A stretch of DNA of 28,535 bases from JBOFOR01 sp051659545 (GCF_051659545.1 NZ_JBOFOR010000229.1:1-28535), one strand, 5' to 3'. Numbered from the stretch's first letter, positions 8,031 through 15,989 are shown. Notes: generated by a model not told the origin, from the sequence alone. Numbers and translations: made by a program.

Positions 8031-8456
8031 TTACTTTTTAAAACTTTTAGCTTTATTGTATATAGCTAAATCTTTTTCAGTTATAGGCTCTGGTAAAATC
8101 ATATTATGAGCCATAGATACCCCATTATCGTCAACACATACAAATGTCATAAAACCATCTACTAAAATCTTATCCTCATTGTTAAGACTTGAAACTTCTC
8201 CGTAAACGCATATACTTTTAGTTCCGACGTAGCAAATTTTAGACTTTATATTTATAATATCACCTAGTTTTATAGGATGCTTAAAATTAAGTTCCTTCAT
8301 ATTTAAAAATACTAGGTTTTTTGGTTGTTTATATTCATTTGCTGCTGCTACAAAGCAACTTTCTACAAACCACTGTGACATTCTCCCCGCAAATAAAGTA
8401 CCATGATGATTTAGATCCTCACTTTTAATCATTCTGTGTGTGTCATAAAAATTCAT
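8031..8456 (-). CDS. Acyl-CoA thioesterase (hotdog fold, YciA/BACH-like)
   Basis: 141-aa single hotdog domain that hydrolyses acyl-CoA thioesters. The segment LNHHGTLFAGRMSQWFVESCFVAA (split here only for description) carries the NHHGTLFAG active-site loop typical of ACOT7/YciA enzymes, followed by the KPIKLGD-type beta strand (FKHPIKLGDI). In-frame upstream ATGs would give 157 aa, but AGGGGG (complement of 8466-8471) is spaced 9 nt from the ATG at 8454-8456, so the shorter start is chosen. Single gene with its own promoter; natural substrate chain length is not evident. Confidence 0.85.
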   Translation of the reverse strand: MNFYDTHRMIKSEDLNHHGTLFAGRMSQWFVESCFVAAANEYKQPKNLVFLNMKELNFKHPIKLGDIINIKSKICYVGTKSICVYGEVSSLNNEDKILVDGFMTFVCVDDNGVSMAHNMILPEPITEKDLAIYNKAKSFKK

Positions 8457-8495
8457 TAGATATTTCCCCCTAAAAATAAATTTGTACATATTAAT

Positions 8496-8525
8496 ATAAT
8501 ACAAGATTTTGATAGAAAATGTAAA
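8496..8525 (-). promoter_or_regulatory. SigA-type promoter of the thioesterase gene
   Basis: On the minus strand TTTACA (complement of 8520-8525), 18 bp, TATTAT (complement of 8496-8501), about 40 nt ahead of the start codon. Confidence 0.5.
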
Positions 8526-8574
8526 TATATGTATTATATAATTTAAGTGAATCTAACAGGGGGATAGGAATACT

Positions 8575-8799
8575 ATGGAAAAAGTAAAAAATAAAAAAGT
8601 AAGGTTGAAATTAAATATGGATACTCTAGAGAAAGAGAGAATTTAGACATATATTTTAGAAAGTATATAAGTAGAGTATAGTAAAGGGAGTATTGTATTA
8701 TCTCATGGATTTTGTGAATCACTAGAAAAATACCCTGCACTATTTTTTAAGATAAAGTCAAAATTAGTTTTAGAAATAAATATAGAAGGAGTAGCCTAA
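8575..8799 (+). pseudogene. Degraded 75-codon gene with two in-frame stops
   Basis: An ATG with AGGGGG 11 nt upstream opens a frame MEKVKNKKVRLKLNM... that is interrupted by TAG at 8644-8646 (codon 24) and TAA at 8668-8670 (codon 32), then continues as a protein-like stretch (VEYSKGSIVLSHGFCESLEK...) to a TAA at 8797-8799, inside the loop of the following hairpin. Two different stop codons argue against recoding and for decay. No family recognised. Alternatively the first 23 codons could be a real micro-peptide. Confidence 0.45.
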
Positions 8800-8809
8800 G
8801 GCTACTCCT
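8787..8809 (-). terminator. Terminator hairpin for the DUF1002 gene
   Basis: Perfect 10-bp stem (8787-8796 with 8800-8809) with a 3-nt loop. The minus-strand tail is T-rich (TTCTATATTTATTTC), so it mainly serves the minus-strand gene ending at 8836. Confidence 0.75.
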
Positions 8810-8835
8810 ATTGCATTAGGATTATTGTATTTTTA

Positions 8836-10080
8836 TTATTGTGCAACTGGTATATCTGAAGGATCTTCTTCTTGTGAAGATTGATCTCCTTGGTTATCTT
8901 GAGTATTTTCATCATTAGAAACTGGAGTATCTGGATTTACTGTTGAATTATCATCAGTATTAGCTTCATCTATTGATGGAGTATTTTCGTTATTATCTAC
9001 AGCGTTAGAATCTGGATTATTTTCAGTTGAACCATTGTTAAATAATCCAGTAATCCAATTCCAAACTTTTCCGAAGAATCCTTCTACTTCTTCACTAGAA
9101 GGTAAGTTAATAGCCTTATCATCAGTAGCATTTATTTGAGCATTCTCACCTAAAAGATTGTCGTTAGTGCTTTCTAATATACCTAGATCTTTATCAGAAC
9201 TAAATAGTCCGCTAACCCAGTCTCCTATACCTTTAAACCAATTTGATATACTATCAAATATAGAACCTTCGCCCATTGCGCTCAATTCTTTATCAACGTT
9301 GCCAGCAACGTTTTGTAATGTATCTTTTATTTTATTATAATCATATTTTTGATCTGCGATTTTCAACATTAGAGCTTCTATTTGCTTAAATTGTTCTGGA
9401 GTCAATGTAATATTGTAATTGTTAGTTATGTTGTTTATAGTATCAGCTATTTGAGTAACATCACTAGTACCATTTTTTATAACTTCAGTTTTTATATCAT
9501 TTATCACACCTGTAGCCTTTTCTTGACCTATTTCATCTCCTAAATCTCCAGTAGTGACTAATTCTTCCGTTGCTAATTCTTTTTTATCCTCTTCAAGAGG
9601 TTTACCAGTTGCATCCTCAAATGCCTTCATAACACCAGTAAGTCCGCCTGTACCAGAAACTGGGAATGGAGCAGCTACAACTACGTTGGCATTTTCTATT
9701 CCAGCAGTTGATAAAGTAGTCGCTATCATAGCACTTGTTACCCATGTAAGGTTAGCCGTTTTAACATTTATACCATTACCTTTTGAAGTTGGTTCAACAT
9801 AAGAACAAGAAATTGTGATTTTTCCAAGTTGTTCTTCACTAGCAACTCCTTGTAAATACTTTCTTTCTTCTGCATTATTAACTTCTAATACTACAGCTTG
9901 ATTTTTGTCAACTCCAAAGTAATTTAACATTTGTTGCTTTTGTTCTGGGCTTAAGTTAGCACCTAAGGTTACAACCTTTGAACTGTCTGCAAATGCTAAG
10001 CCTACAGTAGATAAACTAACTGTAAGAGCAAGGGTAATTGCTACAGCTTTCTTTTTAAAATTTTTAAACATTTTATTCAT
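8836..10080 (-). CDS. Secreted DUF1002 (YpuA-like) protein with acidic C-terminal tail
   Basis: 414-aa exported protein. A signal peptide covers residues 1-31 (KNFKKK basic start, hydrophobic core, AFA-D cleavage). DUF1002 spans about 33-265, recognisable from the LSPEQKQQMLNYFGV opening and the GIENANVVVAAPFPVSGTGGLTG block; family members are conserved in Firmicutes, function unknown. Residues about 274-350 hold two similar aromatic segments, NWFKGIGDWVSGLF (280-293) and KVWNWITGLF (338-347), each within an amphipathic stretch, and the end (about 350-414) is an Asn/Asp/Ser/Glu-rich disordered tail. Three in-frame ATGs occur within 7 codons; GAAAGGA (complement of 10090-10096) fits the last, at 10078-10080. 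The extension beyond DUF1002 is longer than in B. subtilis YpuA (about 290 aa). Confidence 0.82.
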   Translation of the reverse strand: MNKMFKNFKKKAVAITLALTVSLSTVGLAFADSSKVVTLGANLSPEQKQQMLNYFGVDKNQAVVLEVNNAEERKYLQGVASEEQLGKITISCSYVEPTSKGNGINVKTANLTWVTSAMIATTLSTAGIENANVVVAAPFPVSGTGGLTGVMKAFEDATGKPLEEDKKELATEELVTTGDLGDEIGQEKATGVINDIKTEVIKNGTSDVTQIADTINNITNNYNITLTPEQFKQIEALMLKIADQKYDYNKIKDTLQNVAGNVDKELSAMGEGSIFDSISNWFKGIGDWVSGLFSSDKDLGILESTNDNLLGENAQINATDDKAINLPSSEEVEGFFGKVWNWITGLFNNGSTENNPDSNAVDNNENTPSIDEANTDDNSTVNPDTPVSNDENTQDNQGDQSSQEEDPSDIPVAQ

Positions 10081-10136
10081 AAATTTCATTCCTTTCAACT
10101 TTGCTTAAAAGTTAAACCATAATATATCCCAAGTAC

Positions 10137-10142
10137 ATTATA
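10137..10142 (-). promoter_or_regulatory. Probable -10 of the DUF1002 gene
   Basis: TATAAT on the minus strand within TAGTATAATG, 57 nt ahead of the start; the -35 (TTCCCC at 17 bp) is poor, so confidence is limited. Confidence 0.35.
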
Positions 10143-10230
10143 CTATAAACTATTTTTTAGGGGAAGTGGATTACAAGTTGGTGACAAAGTAGCGAATATT
10201 CAGAAAAAAAATATGTATAAAAATAATATA

Positions 10231-10244
10231 TTAACAAATGTTAA
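10231..10244. promoter_or_regulatory. Inverted repeat, possible repressor operator for the ABC exporter genes
   Basis: TTAACA-AA-TGTTAA is a perfect 6-bp dyad in the 240-bp gap between the divergent DUF1002 and ABC genes, about 85 nt before the exporter start. Shape and size resemble small dimeric repressor (for example MarR-type) sites; no regulator gene is adjacent. The rest of the gap shows no gene. Confidence 0.35.
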
Positions 10245-10329
10245 GAAAAATAACACAAAATAAAATAAATTTATGAAATTGGGCAAGATATAAAATATAT
10301 GAAGAAATTATAAAATAAGGAGAATGGTT

Positions 10330-12054
10330 ATGCTTAAACTTTTAAAAAATTTAAAGCCATACATTGGAATTGTACTACTAGTATTTATTTTAGTGTTTCT
10401 TCAATCCTTATCAGATGTATATCTTCCTAACCTAATGAGTAATATTATAGACAAGGGTGTAGCTAATAAAGACACAGGCTATATTATAGATACTGGTCTA
10501 AATATGATATTTGTCACAATAGGTGGAGGAATAGTAACAATAGCTGCGAGTTATTTTTCTTCAAGAGTAGCTATGGCATTTGGTAGAGATTTAAGAAATA
10601 AAGTATTTGAGAAAGTAGAAGATTTTTCTTTGCAAGAGTTTAACACTATAGGTACAGCTTCTCTTATAACAAGAACTACAAATGATATAACTCAAGTGCA
10701 GCAGGTAGTTATGGTTATGCTAAGGATGATGCTTTATGCACCTATGGTAGCAATAGGGGCTACCATAATGGCAGTGAGAAAGGATGCTAAATTATCTCTA
10801 ATAATATTAGTATCTATGCCAATTCTTATAATTACAATTGGACTAATACTTAAAAAAGCAGTACCTCTTTTTAAAGCTATGCAAAAAAAAGTAGATAATT
10901 TGAATAGAGTTTTTAGAGAAAACTTAACTGGAATAAGAGTAATTAGAGTATTCAATAAGGTAGAAGCGGAAACTAAAAGATTTGAAAAAACTAGCTTTGA
11001 TTTATGTGATGTAGCAATAAAGGCAAACAGAACTATAACTTTACTTATGCCTTTTATGATGTTTGTAATAAATGTAAGTATAATAGCCGTAGTTTGGTTT
11101 GGAGCAAGAAGGATAGATCAAGGAAATCTACAGGTTGGAGACTTAATGGCGTTTATTCAATACTTATCTCAAATTTTATTTTCTCTTATGATGCTTTCTA
11201 TGATGTTTGTTATGATACCTCGTGCCTCAGCATCTGCAGATAGAATAAATGAAATTTTAGATTTGGAAAAAACGTTAAAAGATAAAAAAAATGCAATAAG
11301 AAGAACTAACATGAAAGGGTATGTAGAATTTAAAAATGTAAGTTTTTCATATGAAAAGAATGCAGAAAATGTACTTACAGATATAAGTTTTGTAAGTAAG
11401 CCTGGAGAAGTGACGGCTATAATAGGTGGAACAGGTTCAGGTAAATCTACACTAGTAAAATTAATACCTAGATTTTTTGATGTAACTAGTGGAGAAATAC
11501 TAGTAGACGGAATAAATGTAAAGAATCTAGACCAACATGCATTAAGAGACAAAATAGGCTATGTACCACAAAAGGCTGTACTTTTTAGTGGAACTATAGC
11601 AGAGAACTTGAAATATGGAAAAAATGAAGCAAATCAAGAGATGATAGACCATGCTATAGAAATTGCTCAAGCAAAAGAGTTTGTATCTAACATGAAAGAT
11701 GGTACAGAATCTTTTATTGCTCAAGGTGGAACAAATGTATCTGGAGGGCAAAAACAAAGACTATCTATAGCACGTGCAATAATTAAGAAGCCTGAAGTAT
11801 ACGTTTTTGATGATAGTTTTTCAGCACTAGATTTTAAAACAGATGCAGCTCTACGTGCATCCCTAGTTGAAGAAACCAAACAAGCAACAGTAATATTAGT
11901 CGCTCAAAGAGTATCAACAGTAATGGATGCAACTAGAATAATAGTTCTTGATGATGGCAAAATAACAGGAATTGGAACACATGATGAATTATTAGAAGCC
12001 TGTGATATATACAAAGAAATAGTATCCTCACAATTATCAAAGGAGGAAATGTAA
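10330..12054 (+). CDS. ABC exporter half-transporter, subunit with degenerate nucleotide site
   Basis: 574-aa type IV (multidrug-type) exporter: six-helix membrane domain (about 1-300) fused to an ATPase domain (about 330-570). Walker A GGTGSGKST (366-374) and signature VSGGQ (470-474) are intact, but the residue after Walker B is Asp (FDD, D495) in place of the catalytic Glu and the H-loop His is Gln (VAQRVST, about 526). These changes mark the degenerate half of heterodimeric exporters. Start: the ATG at 10324 abuts AAGGAG, while ATG at 10330 has proper spacing and is chosen. The partner gene follows with 1 nt between stop and start. Substrate unknown; relatives export drugs or lipids. Confidence 0.9.
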   Translation: MLKLLKNLKPYIGIVLLVFILVFLQSLSDVYLPNLMSNIIDKGVANKDTGYIIDTGLNMIFVTIGGGIVTIAASYFSSRVAMAFGRDLRNKVFEKVEDFSLQEFNTIGTASLITRTTNDITQVQQVVMVMLRMMLYAPMVAIGATIMAVRKDAKLSLIILVSMPILIITIGLILKKAVPLFKAMQKKVDNLNRVFRENLTGIRVIRVFNKVEAETKRFEKTSFDLCDVAIKANRTITLLMPFMMFVINVSIIAVVWFGARRIDQGNLQVGDLMAFIQYLSQILFSLMMLSMMFVMIPRASASADRINEILDLEKTLKDKKNAIRRTNMKGYVEFKNVSFSYEKNAENVLTDISFVSKPGEVTAIIGGTGSGKSTLVKLIPRFFDVTSGEILVDGINVKNLDQHALRDKIGYVPQKAVLFSGTIAENLKYGKNEANQEMIDHAIEIAQAKEFVSNMKDGTESFIAQGGTNVSGGQKQRLSIARAIIKKPEVYVFDDSFSALDFKTDAALRASLVEETKQATVILVAQRVSTVMDATRIIVLDDGKITGIGTHDELLEACDIYKEIVSSQLSKEEM

Positions 12055-12055
12055 T

Positions 12056-13900
12056 ATGTCAAAGGAAAATAAAAATCAAAACAAAGGTGGAATGGGTCCT
12101 GGCATGAGAGGTGCTATGCCACTAGAAAAACCAAAGGATTTTAAAGGTACTTTAAAAAGATTAATAGGATACTTAAAAAAATACAACAAAAATATAGGAT
12201 TAGTAATTTTAGCTGCAATTATAAGTGCTGTATTTTCAATAGTAAGCCCTAAAATACTAGGAAAAGCTACTACAAAGATTTTTGAAGGAATAATGAAGAA
12301 GTCTACAGGAGGACCAGGTGCTGGAATAGACTTTAACTATATAAAAAATATATTATTAATTTTAATAGTATTATATGTAATAAGTAGTATTTTTAGCTAC
12401 CTACAACAGTATATTATAGCTATGGTGGCCCAAAGAACAGTATATGATATGAGAGAAGATGTATATAGAAAATTGAATAAATTACCTCTTAAATTTTTTG
12501 ATTCTCACACTCATGGAGAATTATTAAGTAGGGTTACAAATGATATTGATAATATTAGTTCAACTTTACAACAAAGTATTACTCAATTAATAACTTCAGT
12601 GGTAACTATAATAGGTGTAATAATAATGATGCTTACAATAAGCCCCTTATTAACGCTCATAACGGTCATAACCTTACCACTTGGAGTAATTTTAATTAGA
12701 CCAGTAATAAAAAGGTCTCAAGGTCAATTTATAAAGCAGCAAAGGGAAATAGGAAGACTAAATGGCCATGTAGAAGAAATGTACACTGGACATGATGTAA
12801 TAAAAGCCTTTAACAGAGAAGATGAATCTATAGAGGAATTTAAAAATATAAATAAAGAACTGTATGAATCAGCATGGAGAGCACAGTTTATGTCAGGTAT
12901 TATGATGCCTGTTATGAACGTTACAAACAACTTGGGTTATGTATTTGTATCAGTAGTAGGAGGAATACTTGTAACCAGAGGTAGAATTCAAATAGGTGAT
13001 ATACAAGCCTTTATTCAATACTCTAAACAGTTTTCACAGCCAATAAGTCAAACAGCGAATATAGCAAATATTATTCAATCTACAGTGGCTTCTGCTGAGA
13101 GGGTGTTTGAACTACTTGATGATGAAGAAATGATACCAGACGTTACAGATAATATAAAGATAGAAAATCCAAAGGGACAAGTTATTTTTGATCACGTCAA
13201 ATTTGGTTATATACCTGAAAAGATACTAATAAAAGATATGAACTTAAATGTATCACCTGGAAAAACAGTAGCTATAGTAGGACCAACAGGAGCAGGAAAA
13301 ACAACATTAGTAAACTTGTTACTTAGATTTTATGAGTTAAATGGTGGCAAAATACTTATAGATGGCGTTAATATAATAGATATGAAGCGAGAGGATTTAA
13401 GGGATTTATTTGGTATGGTTCTTCAAGATACATGGTTATTTAAGGGAAGCATAAAGGACAATATAGCCTATGGAATAAAAGGTGCCACTGATGAAGAGAT
13501 TATTGAAGTGGCAAAGGCTGCTAATGCAGATTATTTCATCAGAACTTTACCACAGGGGTATGACACAGAAATAAATGAAGAAGCTTCGAATATTTCACAA
13601 GGACAAAAACAGCTACTAACTATAGCAAGAGCAATGTTAAAAAATCCTAAAATCCTAATACTAGATGAAGCTACAAGTAGTGTGGATACTAGAACAGAAT
13701 TAAATATACAAAAAGCTATGAATAAAATGATGCAGGGAAGAACTAGTTTTGTAATAGCTCATAGACTATCTACAATAAAGGATGCAGATATAATACTTGT
13801 AATGAAGGATGGGAATGTTATAGAAAAAGGAAACCATGAGGAATTGTTGGCTCAAGGTGGATTATATGCAGATTTATACAATAGCCAATTTAGTAAATAA
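12056..13900 (+). CDS. ABC exporter half-transporter, catalytic partner subunit
   Basis: 614-aa exporter subunit with a Gly/Met-rich, probably flexible N-terminus (residues 10-22), a membrane domain (about 45-335) and an ATPase domain (about 370-612). Walker A is GPTGAGKTT (409-417), Walker B ILILDE with catalytic Glu538, and the H-loop IAHRLST has His569; the signature is ISQGQ (513-517), not SGGQ. Paired with the previous subunit this gives one full site (its Walker A/B with the partner's SGGQ) and one degenerate site, the pattern known for heterodimeric exporters of the BmrCD/TM287-288 kind. AGGAGG at 12041-12046, inside the upstream gene's end, drives a tightly coupled start. Confidence 0.92.
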   Translation: MSKENKNQNKGGMGPGMRGAMPLEKPKDFKGTLKRLIGYLKKYNKNIGLVILAAIISAVFSIVSPKILGKATTKIFEGIMKKSTGGPGAGIDFNYIKNILLILIVLYVISSIFSYLQQYIIAMVAQRTVYDMREDVYRKLNKLPLKFFDSHTHGELLSRVTNDIDNISSTLQQSITQLITSVVTIIGVIIMMLTISPLLTLITVITLPLGVILIRPVIKRSQGQFIKQQREIGRLNGHVEEMYTGHDVIKAFNREDESIEEFKNINKELYESAWRAQFMSGIMMPVMNVTNNLGYVFVSVVGGILVTRGRIQIGDIQAFIQYSKQFSQPISQTANIANIIQSTVASAERVFELLDDEEMIPDVTDNIKIENPKGQVIFDHVKFGYIPEKILIKDMNLNVSPGKTVAIVGPTGAGKTTLVNLLLRFYELNGGKILIDGVNIIDMKREDLRDLFGMVLQDTWLFKGSIKDNIAYGIKGATDEEIIEVAKAANADYFIRTLPQGYDTEINEEASNISQGQKQLLTIARAMLKNPKILILDEATSSVDTRTELNIQKAMNKMMQGRTSFVIAHRLSTIKDADIILVMKDGNVIEKGNHEELLAQGGLYADLYNSQFSK

Positions 13901-13917
13901 TTATACAATGATAAAAA

Positions 13918-13963
13918 TAAGCGCATATAATTTCAAATGTTTTAACTTAATTACATGCGCTTA
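13918..13963 (-). terminator. Terminator between the ABC exporter and the convergent unknown gene
   Basis: 9-bp GC-containing stem TAAGCGCAT/ATGCGCTTA (13918-13926 with 13955-13963), with a further TAATT/AATTA pairing inside. The T-rich tail is on the minus strand (TTATTTTTATC), so it best serves the gene ending at 13985, though it may act both ways. Confidence 0.65.
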
Positions 13964-13984
13964 CAAATAATTATATAGTGTACT

Positions 13985-14584
13985 TTATGTAGTAGGTCCT
14001 ATGTATACTGCATAAACACCTCCCTGAGAAATAAAACCTACAAATGGGATGTCTACTGGAGCATATTTATCTGGTTCAGCTTTTAAGATGAAGTTTAATT
14101 TATAATTTTCTGGGAGAGTGTATTTAGTAAAATCATCATCTGGAGACAAATATACAAAATCATCTACTTTAACAGTAGTGAAGTTAGATAATATACCTAA
14201 GATTTGATTACTGTTGAGAGGGTCTGAATTGTGATAGGAATTTAGTAAAATCACATTATAGCCAATTGTCATTATTAAATCTAACCGTCTCAATTTAGCA
14301 GTAGCTTTTACTTGAGTGCACTTAGGACTTATATCTATAGATACAGTTTTGTCTATTAATTTATCCTTAACAACTAAAGATTCAATAAAACCTAGATTAC
14401 CCATAGCTTTAGTTGCGTCATCTCTAAGGCGACCAGTAGTTGGGTCAAACATTATAGGAGGTAACAAAGACTTAGATATATTGAAAAATTCATTAGGTAA
14501 AGTTTTTGAGATTCGATTACAAGGAATGTTTGAATGGGATTGTGTATTGTAATCATTACTTAAATTAGGATTATTAATACTCAT
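13985..14584 (-). CDS. Unknown protein, paralogue of the gene at 14764-15366
   Basis: 199 aa, no signal peptide, no transmembrane helix, no family I recognise. The N-terminus (about 1-35) is polar and Asn/Ser-rich; the rest alternates hydrophobic and polar residues as in beta-sandwich proteins. It shares a pattern with its neighbour: a TAKLRRLDLIMTIGYNVIL segment (compare EATIRALRVICGGFFAPVI), the strand-plus-turn VDDFVYLSPDD (compare VVDYISPDD), a following PxxYxxxxxL strand, a short linker, G-F/Y-I and a terminal YxxxxGP/P ending. AAGGAG (complement of 14593-14598) supports the start. A spore-surface or other self-assembling structural role is possible but only a guess from size, beta character and lack of secretion signal. 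Confidence 0.65.
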   Translation of the reverse strand: MSINNPNLSNDYNTQSHSNIPCNRISKTLPNEFFNISKSLLPPIMFDPTTGRLRDDATKAMGNLGFIESLVVKDKLIDKTVSIDISPKCTQVKATAKLRRLDLIMTIGYNVILLNSYHNSDPLNSNQILGILSNFTTVKVDDFVYLSPDDDFTKYTLPENYKLNFILKAEPDKYAPVDIPFVGFISQGGVYAVYIGPTT

Positions 14585-14658
14585 AAATTATTCTCCTTAA
14601 AAATACTGAAGGTAAGATACCTTAATATATTTTATAAACATTAATCTAAAAAGATTAC

Positions 14659-14709
14659 AATTAGTTGCCGAGAATCCACCTTCTTTAGATGCAGGTATGA
14701 AAGGCAAGG
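14659..14709 (+). mobile_element. Solo IS200/IS605-type end hairpin (relic)
   Basis: A TTGCC/GGCAA outer stem (14665-14669 with 14703-14707) encloses an ACCT/AGGT inner hairpin around TTTAGAT. The same module recurs at 28402-28452, and in both places the element edge (AAT...) directly follows TTAC, the target tetranucleotide known for IS608. No transposase or TnpB gene is near, so this is a stranded end or a minimal non-autonomous element. Confidence 0.6.
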
Positions 14710-14732
14710 GCTAGAATAATAAAGCACAACAA

Positions 14733-14756
14733 AAAGGTTGCACTGATGCAACCTTT
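14733..14756 (-). terminator. Terminator of the 15938-14764 gene pair
   Basis: Perfect 10-bp stem (14733-14742 with 14747-14756), CTGA loop, with the T-run (CCTTTTTG) on the minus strand immediately after the stop at 14764. Confidence 0.85.
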
Positions 14757-14763
14757 AATTATT

Positions 14764-15366
14764 TTAAATTCTTTTAATCTTAGCCTTAGGGTGTACAACG
14801 AAAAAGTAAGCTCCAGGACCATTAGGGGCTCCAACTGGATCGTCTGGAGCAAAGTGAATGGCAATATATCCTATATATTGAGCTAGAGAAGAATCAACAT
14901 GTGGGCCATCTTCTAGAACAACATCTATAGTATAATCGCTACTAGGTGGAACCAGATCATCAGGAGATATATAATCTACTACTTGGTCTAACCCGATAAA
15001 TTGCTCTTTTCCATCAAATACCTTATTTACTACAGGGCTATAAATCACTGGAGCGAAGAAACCACCACATATAACTCTTAAAGCTCTTATAGTTGCTTCA
15101 GATTCAACGGGGCGATTATCTCCACAAGGATAAACAGTAGCTATTTGAGTGTAATCTGTAGGAATAACAACTGATAATGGTGGAACTACATCATTAGTAC
15201 CAATAACTATCTTACTAGCAATTGCATTGTAATCATAAGGGTCAACAGGATTCCCAATACCCATATAAAGAAAATTTTCTCTTCTAATAGACATATAAAC
15301 AGGTTTTTGTGGCTGATAGGTATTGCAACTAATATCTAACGCATTAAAGTTTGTGTCATTACTCAT
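14764..15366 (-). CDS. Unknown protein, paralogue of the gene at 13985-14584
   Basis: 200 aa without signal peptide or membrane helix; not a family I can name. Pro/Asp/Tyr-rich, probably beta-structured. Notable segments are the NPVDPYDYNAIASKIVIG stretch, VYPCGDNRP around the mid-protein Cys, the region EATIRALRVICGGFFAPVI, VVDYISPDDLVPPSSDY and a C-terminal GAYFFVVHPKAKIKRI. The SPDD strand-turn and preceding hydrophobic segment align with the neighbouring 199-aa protein. Start supported by AAAGGAG (complement of 15376-15382). It lies 32 nt after the 179-aa gene and is followed by a terminator, so those two form an operon. The 199-aa gene beyond the terminator is probably a separate unit. 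Confidence 0.65.
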   Translation of the reverse strand: MSNDTNFNALDISCNTYQPQKPVYMSIRRENFLYMGIGNPVDPYDYNAIASKIVIGTNDVVPPLSVVIPTDYTQIATVYPCGDNRPVESEATIRALRVICGGFFAPVIYSPVVNKVFDGKEQFIGLDQVVDYISPDDLVPPSSDYTIDVVLEDGPHVDSSLAQYIGYIAIHFAPDDPVGAPNGPGAYFFVVHPKAKIKRI

Positions 15367-15398
15367 TATTTATGTCTCCTTTCATTAAGATATAAGAA

Positions 15399-15938
15399 CT
15401 AAATTTCAGGTTCATTTACAGGCTCTATCTTAAATTCACCATTAATTAGATAGAAATGCTCTCCATTTTCATTATCTCCAGTCGCCGCAACTTCAACTCT
15501 TGTAACAGTAACCTTTAGCTCTGGAGCTACTGCACTTGGGTTATCTAATATATCAATAACTTCATCATTTATTACTCTATTTCCAGCAACTGATGCTGTA
15601 TAAAGAACCTTGACATCATCAGGTTCAATAACTACATCTGGGAAAGGTGTTGGGTCTAATACATCTGCTCCTACATAATATCCTATAACACCATCTATTC
15701 TTAATTCAGTTAAAGTAACACATGGAACAGTAATAGATTGGGTAATATTACAAGGATTTGGAACAGCAATACCTCCAATAGGACAGTAGTCACTCTTATG
15801 GATGTAAGCATGAAGATTGTTAGTATTTACAGCTATTGACAAAGGTACTTCATCAGAAGATAAGTTTTGAACATTCATAGTATTTTCAACTATAAGATAA
15901 CTTGCAAAATCAGCAATATAATAACCTTTACAACTCAT
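15399..15938 (-). CDS. Unknown protein, first gene of the small structural-looking cluster
   Basis: 179 aa, no signal peptide or transmembrane segment, acidic. The N-terminus is MSCKGYYIADFASYLIVENT; the middle has CPIGG, PNPCN and VPC cysteines and the strand TLTELRIDGVIGYYVGADVLD, then an IEPDD turn comparable to the SPDD turn of the two neighbours, and a beta-rich C-terminal half ending in an acidic PVNEPEI. I weighed a DUF3794/SPOCS (spore coat anchoring) relationship for the central strands but cannot support it. RBS GGAGGAAT precedes the ATG. Possible distant third paralogue of the cluster. Confidence 0.6.
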   Translation of the reverse strand: MSCKGYYIADFASYLIVENTMNVQNLSSDEVPLSIAVNTNNLHAYIHKSDYCPIGGIAVPNPCNITQSITVPCVTLTELRIDGVIGYYVGADVLDPTPFPDVVIEPDDVKVLYTASVAGNRVINDEVIDILDNPSAVAPELKVTVTRVEVAATGDNENGEHFYLINGEFKIEPVNEPEI

Positions 15939-15961
15939 TTATATTCCTCCAATATAATAAA

Positions 15962-15989
15962 ATAGAAGAAGGTATAGCCCTTCTTCTAT
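15962..15989. terminator. Hairpin ahead of the 179-aa gene
   Basis: An 11-bp stem (15962-15972 with 15979-15989), 6-nt loop, with T-rich flank on both strands. On the minus strand it lies in the leader directly before the RBS of the 179-aa gene, so it could be an attenuator or 5' stabiliser; on the plus strand no gene is available for it to terminate. Confidence 0.55.

Noticed and set aside
8644..8670. Recoding of TAG as pyrrolysine in the small plus-strand frame
   Set aside because: A TAA follows eight codons later, so recoding would not rescue the frame; decay is simpler.
15399..15938. DUF3794/SPOCS spore-coat anchoring domain in the 179-aa protein
   Set aside because: Only a loose resemblance of one strand (LRIDGVIGYYV); not enough to name the family.
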